From Periplaneta americana (lineage: Eukaryota; Arthropoda; Insecta; Blattodea; Blattidae): 64,000 nt of DNA. Where the stretch lies: contig NW_027185525.1 of assembly GCF_040183065.1 (NCBI RefSeq), forward strand, positions 1-64,000. Direction: 5' to 3'. Made by a program: the position numbers and the translations under genes. The notes under the pieces were generated by a model. That model did no database searches. It was not told where the DNA came from and was given only the letters and a program-made list of their open reading frames with translations. The first letter of the stretch is position 1, and every line of letters starts with the position of its first letter. Shown piece by piece: positions 52,891 to 61,602 of this stretch.

Positions 52891-53080
52891 TATTTACTAT
52901 CCGACTTTCTTCCTAAAGATTATGAATTTAAAAACTGCAGAGTAAAATTTATAATAAAAATGCCAAATTTTACCAAGTGTTGGGAAAATATTCTGTTCTA
53001 TTAAAAAGTATCCATATAGTATCTTTCTTGTTTATCTTCAGTAAGGTAAAATTATTAATTGAAATTTAAAGATAAACACT

Positions 53081-53353
53081 TTAGTATATTTGATCATGAT
53101 TGCCTATATTTAGAAGAAAAATAGTATTCTCCTGAATTAAAATTTCAATAAGAATACGGTATTTCATATTAATGGAAACAGAATAGATTTCATCATTATG
53201 TTTTTGATAAATTTTGTGTAGCCGTAAAGATGGATGACGATAGTCTGTAGATAATAACTCTAATGTTTTTATATAATTATTTTTTAAGTTAGGGTGTTTT
53301 TTTAAAAATTGTTTTTCTTGTTTCAAATAGGTTTGAGTATAGTTAAGATTCAT
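53081..53353 (-). CDS. RelE/YafQ-type toxin
   Basis: A 90-residue protein has the RelE-superfamily layout: YTQTYLKQEKQFLKKHPNLKNNY, HPSLRLHKIYQ, then IYSVSINMKYRILIEI and LLNIGNHDQIY with the C-terminal GxHDxxY motif. Such proteins cut mRNA on the ribosome. It overlaps the antitoxin gene by 11 bases. It looks whole. Confidence 0.8.
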   Translation of the reverse strand: MNLNYTQTYLKQEKQFLKKHPNLKNNYIKTLELLSTDYRHPSLRLHKIYQKHNDEIYSVSINMKYRILIEILIQENTIFLLNIGNHDQIY

Positions 53354-53552
53354 TTTCTATTTCTTTAAGAATTCTTTCAACATGTTCTTTTGGGGGCCCC
53401 ATTTTAAATGTCTTCCCATTTTTGCGTTCTAGTAGAAGTGCTTCATAAAAGCTGTCTTGATCTTTGACTATAAGTAGATCTTCATCATTATCTATAAGAT
53501 GAAGTATTTCTTCCAGGCTTTTTTGTTTGATTTCTTTTTTTGTAAAAATCAT
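53343..53552 (-). CDS. Antitoxin of the RelE-type pair
   Basis: This 69-residue, acidic protein precedes the toxin gene and overlaps it by 11 bases; GGAGAACCC precedes its ATG. The N-terminal half (EEILHLIDNDEDLLIVKDQDSFYEALL) may form a DNA-binding dimer and the C-terminal helix (KEHVERILKEIENES) would bind the toxin. The assignment rests on size, charge and position. Confidence 0.7.
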   Translation of the reverse strand: MIFTKKEIKQKSLEEILHLIDNDEDLLIVKDQDSFYEALLLERKNGKTFKMGPPKEHVERILKEIENES

Positions 53553-53639
53553 GGGTTCTCCTTATTGTTTTAAGAGTTGAGGTAAATATAAGAAAAATAA
53601 GATTAAGAAACAAATCCAGTTTTGATAGAGTATGGGTGT

Positions 53640-53669
53640 TAGCCTCCTGTTTTAAGGCACAGGAGGCTA
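53640..53669 (-). terminator. Terminator of 73-residue gene copy 2
   Basis: A perfect 10-bp stem (TAGCCTCCTG / CAGGAGGCTA) with a 10-base loop lies downstream of the minus-strand gene. Confidence 0.7.
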
Positions 53670-53687
53670 GCAGACTCAACTAAAAGG

Positions 53688-53909
53688 CTAATCCTTTCGG
53701 ATTAAAGAACATTGCCAGTTTTTGTAGTCTTCGTCAGAGAAACCGTATTTTTGCATAATGCTCTCTTTATGCAAAAAACATAACCTAGAGAGTTCTTCTG
53801 CTAGAGCGAATATAGCTTCTCGCAACAGTTTATCGGTCTTCCATAATTCAGACCGTCTTAAAGACTTGAGATACACAGATAATACCTCTATTCTTCTCGT
53901 TGGTTCCAT
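53688..53909 (-). CDS. 73-residue island protein family, copy 2
   Basis: The start (AAGGAGGCTCATT before ATG) gives 73 residues: MEPTRRIEVLSVYLKSLRRSE ... ELSRLCFLHKESIMQKYGF, then a conserved EDY--W end. It is about 90 percent identical to copy 3 and lies in the same position within the 440-bp repeat, so the two arose by a recent duplication. Confidence 0.75.
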   Translation of the reverse strand: MEPTRRIEVLSVYLKSLRRSELWKTDKLLREAIFALAEELSRLCFLHKESIMQKYGFSDEDYKNWQCSLIRKD

Positions 53910-54037
53910 AATGAGCCTCCTTGTATAATATTTGCCCCTATTGGAGTTACTTTATACCTTCGTTGAGTTGTTCTCCAAAATATACGTTTTTTGCTAAATT
54001 TTAGTGACTAGGTTTTTTACTTAGGAGGTATTTATAA

Positions 54038-54457
54038 ATGAATGATGATAGTTTAATACAGAATGAATTCATATTTTATAATTCTTCTAGAGATGGAAAA
54101 ATAAAAGTTACTCTCGATTTACAAGGTGAAACTGTCTGGTTAACGCAAAAACAAATTGCAGATATTTTTGTTGTTGATGTAAGAACAATCAATGGACATA
54201 TTCAAAATATTATAAGAACTGGTGAATTATCTGAAGAAACAACTATCCGGAAATTCCGGATAGTTGTCTTGGAAGGTCAGATTGAAAAAATAAGAGATAT
54301 ATTATACTATAACCTAGACATGGTCGTATCCATTAGATATAGGGTTCGTTCTACCATAGGAAGCCATTTTAGAAGATGGGCAACAGATATACTAAAAGAA
54401 TATATAGCCCAAGGCTTTAGTATAAACAGCTACTCAAAGATGCTGGTGTGGGAATGA
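54038..54457 (+). CDS. RhuM-family protein, truncated
   Basis: A 139-residue frame after AGGAGGTATTTATAA matches the N-terminal part of RhuM (virulence RhuM) proteins: GETVWLTQKQIADIFVVDVRTINGHIQNI, TTIRKFRIV, YYNLDMVVSIRYRVRS and FRRWATDILKEYI. Family members are about 330 residues, so only the first part remains and the gene looks broken. RhuM genes travel with mobile elements; their function is unclear. Confidence 0.7.
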   Translation: MNDDSLIQNEFIFYNSSRDGKIKVTLDLQGETVWLTQKQIADIFVVDVRTINGHIQNIIRTGELSEETTIRKFRIVVLEGQIEKIRDILYYNLDMVVSIRYRVRSTIGSHFRRWATDILKEYIAQGFSINSYSKMLVWE

Positions 54458-54528
54458 TGAAAAATGTGGATGTTATACAAATGTAACCCTTATATTATTT
54501 TTATTACCTTTATTTAGAGAGGTAAATT

Positions 54529-55140
54529 ATGGACACAATATACTTAAAACTGCCCAGCCCCGAGATAGGAGGGATATTTTTAGATGGATTGGTGAGCGAG
54601 AGCCGAAGCCAAGAAGTGAATATCAGTAATAACCCTATTAACGGAGGGGAAATGATTACAGACATAGCCCATGCAGAAAATGACACAATACAAATTAGTG
54701 GTTTAGTAAGTGGAACAAGCGACATAAACCTAGGTGTAATGGGAGTTAATGCAGGTTTACCCAGTGTAGCCAAACTGACATTGGTGGAGGAAGCTCTTTT
54801 TTATGTGCAGAATACATATGGGTTATTTACGGTAATGACCCATAAAAACCTTTATTTAAAGTATATGATAACCAGCCTAAAAACAACGGTAAACTACCCC
54901 GATTTGGTGATGCAGGTAGATATTACGGCAAAAAAATTAAAGATAGTGAAGCTGACTAAAAACGACCTCAGGGGAGACAAGAGCTTAAGGAGCCCCAGAA
55001 GAGAAGCAGGTGCTACTAGCCCTAAAGATAGTAGAAAAATGCAGAGTGCTAATATAAGTACGGATAAAATGCTAGATTCTGTGAGAGAGAAAAATGGGTA
55101 TTCGCTCAAATATATTACAGACAAATCTCTTACAGGTTAA
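54529..55140 (+). CDS. Phage baseplate/distal tail-like protein
   Basis: A 203-residue protein has GIFLDGLVSESRSQEVNISNNPINGGEMITDIAHAENDTIQISGLVSG near the N-terminus, the pattern of Dit-like tail proteins (E-h---v-i--hPv--G--i-D----p---i-G-vS). A Lys/Arg/Ser-rich C-terminal tail follows. GAGAGGTAAATT precedes the ATG. It would belong to a baseplate, like the J-like frame at 40391, but stands alone here, which supports a scrambled prophage. Confidence 0.6.
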   Translation: MDTIYLKLPSPEIGGIFLDGLVSESRSQEVNISNNPINGGEMITDIAHAENDTIQISGLVSGTSDINLGVMGVNAGLPSVAKLTLVEEALFYVQNTYGLFTVMTHKNLYLKYMITSLKTTVNYPDLVMQVDITAKKLKIVKLTKNDLRGDKSLRSPRREAGATSPKDSRKMQSANISTDKMLDSVREKNGYSLKYITDKSLTG

Positions 55141-55179
55141 TAGTTTAATACCAACATTTGTTTAAGACAAGAGATACTC

Positions 55180-55676
55180 AAAGCATCAGTATCTGCTGCT
55201 GAATCGTATATATTACCTTGCCATTCTGTTTTGTCTAAAGCACGGATTTTTTGCTCATTTGCCTGTTCATATCTTTGAATTTTTTTCTATCTATCCAATC
55301 ATAAATCTTTTTTTTATTGGGTTTAAAATGTTCTTTAAATACCAAATAACCTTCTTTATCTTTTGTCATCACAGAAATTAAAAATTTTGCTAACCCTTCT
55401 TGAGAATGCTTCTCAGTAAAAATTTTATCCCAAGATTCTTTAAATCCAGGCATTTTCATTAAAGCATCAAGTTGTGAGTTAAATTTTTTTACAGAAACTT
55501 CACGTTTTTTAAATTAGCCATGTACAAATTTTTTCATTTTCTTGTGTTCTGTCGTCAAAATCTCTTATTATCTGGTTTTCTTGTACCATGCGTGCAAATT
55601 CTTTATCGCTCATACTTTTAGCGCATATATTGCTAGTAATTAATAGTAGTAAAAATGCGAGTAGCCTTTTCAGTGT
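55180..55676 (-). pseudogene. Remnant of a secreted island protein
   Basis: The minus strand shows a signal-peptide-like start (KRLLAFLLLLITSNICAKS) behind an AGGAGC site and, further on, coding-like stretches such as SWDKIFTEKHSQEGLAKFLISVM. No single frame spans them. The gene is broken, with at least two breaks. Its family was not recognised. Confidence 0.5.
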
Positions 55677-55717
55677 TAGCTCCTGATAATTTATTTAAAT
55701 AGTTTTTTAATAACATC

Positions 55718-55894
55718 TCAAAGACTAAAAGTGGTTCTGTTGTAAACTCTATTGTAAGCCGCTTTTTTAGGGTTAGTAAACCACCCAAACCCTTTTGGCG
55801 TTTTTACTTCTAAATTATGCCTAATGAACCTTTTAGGAGAAGTTCTTGCAGAAATCATTTTTTTAATAGACGGTTTTCTCATTCCAAATTTCAT
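55718..55894 (-). CDS. Small basic phage-type protein
   Basis: A 58-residue, strongly basic protein from the ATG at 55894 (AAGGAAAAGATA upstream): MKFGMRKPSIKKMISARTS, then PKRFIRHNLEVKTPKGFG and WFTNPKKAAYNRVYNRTTFSL. Short proteins with the R-P-S-KK-I-ARTS start and a KKA-YN-VY--T-F end occur in firmicute phages and integrative elements. Function unknown. Confidence 0.55.
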   Translation of the reverse strand: MKFGMRKPSIKKMISARTSPKRFIRHNLEVKTPKGFGWFTNPKKAAYNRVYNRTTFSL

Positions 55895-55977
55895 TATCTT
55901 TTCCTTATTGTTTTAAGAGTTGTGGCAAATATAAGAAAAATAAGATTAAGAAGCAAATCTGGTTTTGTAGAGAGTGG

Positions 55978-56010
55978 GTTAGCCTCCTGCTTGAAGGCAA
56001 AGAGGCTAAC
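55978..56010 (-). terminator. Terminator of 73-residue gene copy 3
   Basis: GTTAGCCTC / GAGGCTAAC with a 15-base loop, at the same place as in copy 2. The stem bases differ between the copies but pairing is kept. Confidence 0.7.
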
Positions 56011-56026
56011 AGACTAAACTAAAAAA

Positions 56027-56248
56027 CTAATCCTTACGGATTAAATCTTGTTGCCAATTATTGTAGTCTTCATCAGAGAACCCATATTCTTGCATAATGC
56101 TTTCTTTATGCAAAAAACATAACCTAGAGAGCTCTTCTGCCAGAGCAAATATAGCTTCTCGTAACAGTTTATCGGTCTTCCATAATTCAGACCGTCTTAA
56201 AGACTTAAGATACACTGCTAGTATCTCAATTCTTTTTTTTGGCTCCAT
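56027..56248 (-). CDS. 73-residue island protein family, copy 3
   Basis: 73 residues, MEPKKRIEILAVYLKSLRRSE ... LCFLHKESIMQEYGFSDEDY, then NNWQQDLIRKD, with AAGGAGGCTCATT before ATG. Most differences from copy 2 are conservative, which suggests the protein has been under selection since duplication. Confidence 0.75.
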   Translation of the reverse strand: MEPKKRIEILAVYLKSLRRSELWKTDKLLREAIFALAEELSRLCFLHKESIMQEYGFSDEDYNNWQQDLIRKD

Positions 56249-56606
56249 AATGAGCCTCCTTGTATAATATTTGCCCCTATTGGAGTTAGTTTATACCTTC
56301 GTTGAGTTGTTGTCCAAAATATACGTTTTTTACTAATTTAGATGTCTCTAAATGATCTACATATGCTCCAACACATGTATTGTTAAACCAAAGGCAGAAA
56401 TTAGTAGAAAATTGTTGCAAGAATAGAGAAACTGCAAATACTTTTCTTTATAACCTCCTCCATAAATAAAATATGCCCTTAACAAAATAATTTTACAAGA
56501 GAAATTATGATGTAACAAAAAGTGTTGTTTTATTATTCTTAGTAAACCTCAATAGAGGAAAAAATTTATGAAATCGTAGTACTTCTACAAAAAGGAAAAA
56601 TACTTT
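56249..56606. other. Intergenic region, no further gene
   Basis: The first 90 bases are the shared promoter region of the 440-bp repeat. The remainder shows no supported gene; it leads into the tiny gene at 56607. Confidence 0.5.
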
Positions 56607-56699
56607 ATGGTAAAACAAAAGGAAGACTATTTTATAGATGAGAATGAGAACATCCTAGTTGATGAACAAGGAAATAAAATAATTGTAAAAGGAGAATGA
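56607..56699 (+). CDS. 30-residue peptide with tail-protein motif
   Basis: A 30-residue frame, MVKQKEDYFIDENENILVDE then QGNKIIVKGE, ends one base before the fibre gene. Its IDENENILVDE motif mirrors the DENGAIYVDE repeats of the tail protein at 41651, which sits at the same place relative to fibre copy 1. It is therefore probably what is left of the equivalent tail gene, though it could be translated. Confidence 0.45.
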   Translation: MVKQKEDYFIDENENILVDEQGNKIIVKGE

Positions 56700-56700
56700 G

Positions 56701-57420
56701 ATGGCACAAAGACGTGTTACAGATTTAACCCAAATTAGTCAAATTACGGACAGTACCAGATTTTACGCAGGGGAGCAAATAAAAGACTACCAATGTTCTG
56801 GCGCCCAACTGAAAACCTATTTTGGAACACAGAGCATAGCAGATAGACTACAAGCTTTAGAAGATAGAAACCAAAAGTTAGAAGATAGTTTTATCGGTTC
56901 TATCCAAACATTTAGCTCCAATACTTTACCAGAAGAATATTTAAGCTGTGATGGAGCTGAGTACCTCAAAGCAGACTATCCAAAGCTATATGCTAAGATA
57001 GGAGATGTATTTAGTAGTACAGAATTAGGTTATACAGCCCCCACAGATGCAGACCACTTTAGGGTACCTAACCTGTTAGACCAGTTTATCCGTAATACTG
57101 ATGGAACTAAAGCATTGGGTACACAACAAACGGACACAATGCGGAAGATTATAGGTGAATTTAATTTGCTCCAAGGTTCGAGACCGTATTATTCCATAGC
57201 ATACGATGGACAAGGAGCCTTAACAGTTGGCATATATAATTCTGGGACCTACACTAATGGCTATCAAACTCAATCAAATGGTGCAAATCAGGAACGTGAC
57301 GAGATAATGTTTGACTCCTCTAAAGGAATAGAAGGACAAGAAGGAACGGCCAGCCCGAATGTAGGGGTAGAGACAGCCCCAAAACATACAGTATTAATCT
57401 TTGCAATTAAAGCCAAATAA
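56701..57420 (+). CDS. Phage tail-collar fibre protein, copy 2
   Basis: A 239-residue fibre protein after AAAGGAGAATGAG. The collar domain (IGSIQTFSSNTLPEEYLSCDGAEYL, TAPTDADHFRVPNLLDQFIRN) and the end (VGVETAPKHTVLIFAIKAK) are almost the same as in copy 1. The first 60 residues and the segment at about 160-205 are unrelated or very different. The pattern suggests exchange of the attachment and receptor-contact parts around a fixed collar. Confidence 0.85.
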   Translation: MAQRRVTDLTQISQITDSTRFYAGEQIKDYQCSGAQLKTYFGTQSIADRLQALEDRNQKLEDSFIGSIQTFSSNTLPEEYLSCDGAEYLKADYPKLYAKIGDVFSSTELGYTAPTDADHFRVPNLLDQFIRNTDGTKALGTQQTDTMRKIIGEFNLLQGSRPYYSIAYDGQGALTVGIYNSGTYTNGYQTQSNGANQERDEIMFDSSKGIEGQEGTASPNVGVETAPKHTVLIFAIKAK

Positions 57421-57423
57421 TTA

Positions 57424-57461
57424 TTGACTTTCTCCTCTCCTCAGATTATATTTAAAGTGTG
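57424..57461 (+). promoter_or_regulatory. Strong promoter before acyltransferase 2
   Basis: TTGACT (57424-57429), 17 bases, TATATT (57447-57452), directly after the fibre stop codon, as in the first cassette. The following TTAAAGTGTG recurs before the GtrII fragment at 62145-62160. Confidence 0.65.
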
Positions 57462-57494
57462 GGAGGGGAATTATTCCTCTTAGGGGTGAAGGAA

Positions 57495-58439
57495 TGAAAT
57501 CCGAAAATATATCTTACAATCCTCGGTTAGATGAACTCAGAGGTATTTATAGTACATTCTAGCCTAAAAGATATATGTAAGGCTTTTCAAACGACTATAG
57601 GAATCAACCTCTTTTTTATTCTATCAGCCTATCTATTTACAATGATATTTTTAGATAAAAAAGAATCTGTAAATTATAAAAATTTTATCTCTAGTAGATT
57701 TTTGAGAATATTTCCCATGTTTTTTTTAGTTATCTGCTTTGTTTTTGCAAAATATCATAATTATTTTGATAGCAGAGCACTCATTTTGTTTTTCACAGGT
57801 AACTTTAACTACCTTATGGATAATCCTAAAATTCTTAGTTTAGAAGCTATGGGAGGGTTTATCCCTGTTTGGACAATAGCAATAGAATTTAAATTCTATA
57901 TTCTGTTTCCCTTTTTATTTGCTGTTTATAAAAAAGTAGGAGTAAAATTTTTGATTGGATTGATTGCCATATCTATTTTTGTAATGAAGCTATCACATAC
58001 TTATTCCTACTATTCATTTTTGACTTATATTCCTTGTTTTGTATATGGTATATTATTGGCTACTTTGCAGTATAAAATTCAGTTTAAAAATCATATTTTA
58101 TTTAATATATTATTTTGGGCATTACTTATTATTGGTTTCTTGAATGCGAACTGGCTTATCTCTAGTTATTTATCTACTCAGATTTTTCTAGTACCTTTAT
58201 TTTTATGCTATTTATTTTCTAAACGATATATCCATAAAGTCTACATCCCATTTCAATATTTAGGAAATATAAGTTACTCTTTTTACTTACTACATCATTT
58301 AATATTATCTTTCTTACCTAAAATTTTGCATCATTCTTACTTAAATTCGCTCATTGCCTTTTTATTAACAGTCATTGTCGCAGTTATCACATACCATCTA
58401 ATAGAAAAGCCGTTTATGAGCCTGAGGAAGAAGTATTAA
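57495..58439 (+). pseudogene. Membrane acyltransferase (OafA/YrhL family), damaged copy
   Basis: The sequence begins like the intact copy (MKSENISYNPRLDELRGI) with GGGGTGAAGGA before it, and the bulk resumes in another frame with LSAYLFTMIF, SRFLRIFPMF, VWTIAIEFKFYILFP and IEKPFMSLRKKY. The conserved catalytic N-terminal segment is interrupted. It belongs to the second prophage cassette and looks broken, with about one break; the rest of the protein is well kept, so the damage seems recent. Confidence 0.7.
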
Positions 58440-58515
58440 AACCCCTACTGTAGCCAAAATGGAGAAGACATATGAAAGCACAGACTTTTGCTGTACTTTC
58501 TTAACCTTCTCTATT

Positions 58516-61500
58516 TTAAAAGTCCATAGACATTAGGTTTTTAATTTTGAACTTGAGTGCAGTCGAACTATCTAAATTAACCACAAAGTTATTCACTAGG
58601 TCGTCTATTAGTTCGTTTCCTTCATCATCTACTAGAGTTGCTGCTACTATTTTTTCTTCAATAAATTGGGACTGAATACCCGCTGCTAAGTTTTTAGAGA
58701 GTAAGTTAAAGGCATTAAAATTATCTTCTTCTACAGCTAAAACTAGTTGATCTCCTGACTCTGTCATCATCTCTTTCCAATAAAGCTTGTCCGTAATCGG
58801 TGCAAAATCTTCAGCTGGGTCTAGCCGTCCGAGCTGTTTTACTTTTTGGAGGATTGTGTCGAGCTCTTCCCATTCTATTCCCTGTTTTTTGGCAACCTCT
58901 CGGAACTGCTCCAGTATAAGGTTCTCTTTAAAATTTCTATATTCCTGTTCAATCTGTTCGGGAGTTTTTTCGTCCCCACTGTGGAGGGTATCCATAAATT
59001 TTTCTATATATTCTCGTTCTTGTATAAATTTGGCATCGGCTAAAAGAATTTGCAGTATTTGAGCTTTATCTATTTGGGTTTTGGTGTAAGTTAAATCGGA
59101 CACAAGTTTCATAATATAGTCATAGTCAATAGTTACAGAATGAAAAAGCACATACTCCCCATCAAACTCTTCTGGTTTGGGGTCCTCTGGAGACGGTGTT
59201 TTGGGGTCTTTCAATTTTTCCACAAACTCTATATAGACGCCACTAAATTCCTGTAATTCTTTAGGTGAGAAAATACCATCTATCTCTTGTTTGTCCATCT
59301 CTTTATATTGTTGAATGGCAAGCATTAATTTACGCAGTTCTTTAAATTGAGTTAAAAACTCTTGTTGAGCTAGAAGCCCACCCAAATTATGCACTTGGTC
59401 CGGTGTAGGTTCTAAACCCTTAGATGTAAAAACTTCTTTTAAATTTTGTACTTGGTCAGATAATTTTGCTTTAATAGTGGAGTAATCCTGTACCGTCCAA
59501 ACCTCTTTAACATTGTCAGGAGAAATACCAGAAAAAAGTTTAATAGCTTGGTCGACTGGATCCTTTAAACCATAAAAATCCACAACATTTCCATAAGGTT
59601 TGGAACTGTTTAAAGTTCGATTGGTTCTAGAAAAGGCTTGAATTAACCCGTGATATTTCAGATTTTTATCTATATATAAGGTATTTAAGTATTTAGAGTC
59701 AAATCCTGTAAGGAGCATGTCCACAACAATAGTAATGTCTATTTTCTTTTTTTGGGTTAACTCCTGCCCTAAATATTGCTGGTCTTTAATCCGTTTTTGA
59801 ATATCTTGGTAATATTTATCAAAATCTTCTATTTTATGATTTGTTCCAAATTGCTGATTATAGTCTTGGATAATTTCTTCTAACGCTTTTTTCTTACCTT
59901 CTGGGTCGGCTTTATAGTCTTCTTTTTCTTGTGGAAGATCTTCTTGAATCTGTTTTACTTCCAAGTTACCTTGACTAGGGGGCGAAAAAACACAGGCAAT
60001 TTGTAGCTTTTTATATTCAGGATCTTCTTTCTCTCTTTCCTCTTGAACTTGTTTAAAAAGATGGTAGTATTCTATAGCATCACGGATACTGTTGGTGGCA
60101 AATAAAGCATTAAAACGTGTATCTAAAGTCTGTTGTTGATGAATATTTAAGATAGCCTTAACGATAGCTTTTTTATTTTTATTATCCGTTTCTTCTGGTG
60201 TATAATGGTCTATACGGAACTTAAGAACATTCTCGTCATGGATAGCATGAGTAATAGTATAACTGTGCAGTTCATGTTCAAATAAGTCTTTTGTGGTGTA
60301 TTTAGAGGCTTGTCCATCTTCTATAATATCTTGTGTAGCATTTTCCTCAAAAATAGGAGTTCCTGTAAAACCAAACATCTGTGATCTTGGGAAAAATTCT
60401 TTAATTGCTTTATGGTTCGCTCCAAACTGAGAACGATGGCATTCATCAAAAATAAATACAAATCGCTTATCTTTCAGTTTAGAAAGTTGATCCTTATAGT
60501 CTTTATTAGTATTTAACGCTAACCCCAGTTTTTGTATAGTGGTAACAACAACTTTATCTTTTATATCATCGCTGAGCAGTTTATTTATAAGAGATTGAGT
60601 ATTGGTGTTTTCTTCTACACAACCTTTTTGAAATTTATTAAATTCATCTCTTGTTTGTTTGTCTAAGTCTTTTCTATCTACTACAAACAAACATTTATCC
60701 ACATGAGGGTCGTCTTTAAGTACAATAGAAGCCTTAAAAGAAGTCAAAGTTTTACCACTCCCCGTTGTGTGCCAAATGTATCCGTTGCCAGCATGGTCTT
60801 TAATACTGGTAATAATATTTTTAACAGCGTAAATTTGGTAAGGTCGCATCATTAAAATTTTTTTTTCTGTTTCAATAAGAACCATATAACGAACAATCAT
60901 TTCGGCAAGAGCACATTTGTCTAAAAAAGCTTGACTAAAATCTCTTGTAAGATGATGGATTTTGTTGTTTTTTTGGTCTGCCCAACTGTAAATCGGTAAA
61001 AATTTTTCTTCCACATCAAAATTAAAATGTTCTTTCTTATTGTTAGAAAAATAGTAAGTACTGTTCCCATTACTGACTATAAAGATCTGTATAAAACACA
61101 GGAGAGTATTTGTATATCCATTCCCTGGGTCATTTTTGTAGTTTACAATCTGTTTTAAAGCATTTTTGGGGTTAATATCTCCTCTTTTCAACTCTATTTG
61201 TGCTACAGGTAAACCATTCATAAGTAAAATCACATCATAACGATGGTAGCTATTCTCTGTATTGATTCTGAGCTGATGAATGACTTCAAATTCATTTTTA
61301 CACCAGTCTTGTAAGTTTACAAGATCATAATAAAGGCTTGTACCATCATCTCTTTCTATAGATTCTCTAGTTCGTAACATTTTAGCGACTTTAAAAATAT
61401 CGCCACTGATTAAATTGGCACTGAGCAATCTCTTAAATTCATCGTCTGTTAAGTTTACACGGTTAAGGGCTTCAAAGTGCTTTTTAAAATTTTTTTCTAA

Positions 61501-61602
61501 GTCTGAACGATTGGTAATATCTTCTCGATAAGTATACTTAAGATCTTCTTTTAAAACCGATATTAAATGTTTTTCCAGCTCATTTTCAGATGTTTTGCCC
61601 AT
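58516..61602 (-). CDS. hsdR: Type I restriction endonuclease subunit R (orphan)
   Basis: A 1028-residue protein has an N-terminal PD-(D/E)xK nuclease (Asp123, Glu137, Lys139 in RYDVILLMNG-LPVAQIELKRG), then a superfamily 2 helicase motor with HTTGSGKT (278-285), DECH (386-389), GFTGTP and a QAFSRTNRT motif VI, and a helical C-terminal region. It looks complete. HsdR needs HsdM and HsdS to act, but neither lies within the window on either side. Sitting at the edge of the island, it may be the end of a type I locus whose other genes were lost or lie elsewhere. Confidence 0.9.
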   Translation of the reverse strand: MGKTSENELEKHLISVLKEDLKYTYREDITNRSDLEKNFKKHFEALNRVNLTDDEFKRLLSANLISGDIFKVAKMLRTRESIERDDGTSLYYDLVNLQDWCKNEFEVIHQLRINTENSYHRYDVILLMNGLPVAQIELKRGDINPKNALKQIVNYKNDPGNGYTNTLLCFIQIFIVSNGNSTYYFSNNKKEHFNFDVEEKFLPIYSWADQKNNKIHHLTRDFSQAFLDKCALAEMIVRYMVLIETEKKILMMRPYQIYAVKNIITSIKDHAGNGYIWHTTGSGKTLTSFKASIVLKDDPHVDKCLFVVDRKDLDKQTRDEFNKFQKGCVEENTNTQSLINKLLSDDIKDKVVVTTIQKLGLALNTNKDYKDQLSKLKDKRFVFIFDECHRSQFGANHKAIKEFFPRSQMFGFTGTPIFEENATQDIIEDGQASKYTTKDLFEHELHSYTITHAIHDENVLKFRIDHYTPEETDNKNKKAIVKAILNIHQQQTLDTRFNALFATNSIRDAIEYYHLFKQVQEEREKEDPEYKKLQIACVFSPPSQGNLEVKQIQEDLPQEKEDYKADPEGKKKALEEIIQDYNQQFGTNHKIEDFDKYYQDIQKRIKDQQYLGQELTQKKKIDITIVVDMLLTGFDSKYLNTLYIDKNLKYHGLIQAFSRTNRTLNSSKPYGNVVDFYGLKDPVDQAIKLFSGISPDNVKEVWTVQDYSTIKAKLSDQVQNLKEVFTSKGLEPTPDQVHNLGGLLAQQEFLTQFKELRKLMLAIQQYKEMDKQEIDGIFSPKELQEFSGVYIEFVEKLKDPKTPSPEDPKPEEFDGEYVLFHSVTIDYDYIMKLVSDLTYTKTQIDKAQILQILLADAKFIQEREYIEKFMDTLHSGDEKTPEQIEQEYRNFKENLILEQFREVAKKQGIEWEELDTILQKVKQLGRLDPAEDFAPITDKLYWKEMMTESGDQLVLAVEEDNFNAFNLLSKNLAAGIQSQFIEEKIVAATLVDDEGNELIDDLVNNFVVNLDSSTALKFKIKNLMSMDF

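Larger units (their letters stand above)
53560..54000. repeat. 440-bp direct repeat, copy 1
   Basis: About 440 bases match 55903-56339 in the same orientation with scattered differences. The unit holds a 73-residue gene, its terminator and its promoter region. Confidence 0.8.
55903..56339. repeat. 440-bp direct repeat, copy 2
   Basis: Matches 53560-54000 in the same orientation and carries copy 3 of the 73-residue gene. The sequence upstream of each copy differs, so the unit itself moved or was duplicated. Confidence 0.8.

Noticed and set aside
53560-56339. 440-bp repeats as insertion sequences
   Set aside because: They encode no transposase and lack terminal inverted repeats; the gene inside is a small helical protein.
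42189-57420. Diversity-generating retroelement acting on the fibre genes
   Set aside because: No reverse transcriptase gene and no adenine-specific template/variable repeat pair were seen; differences span whole segments.
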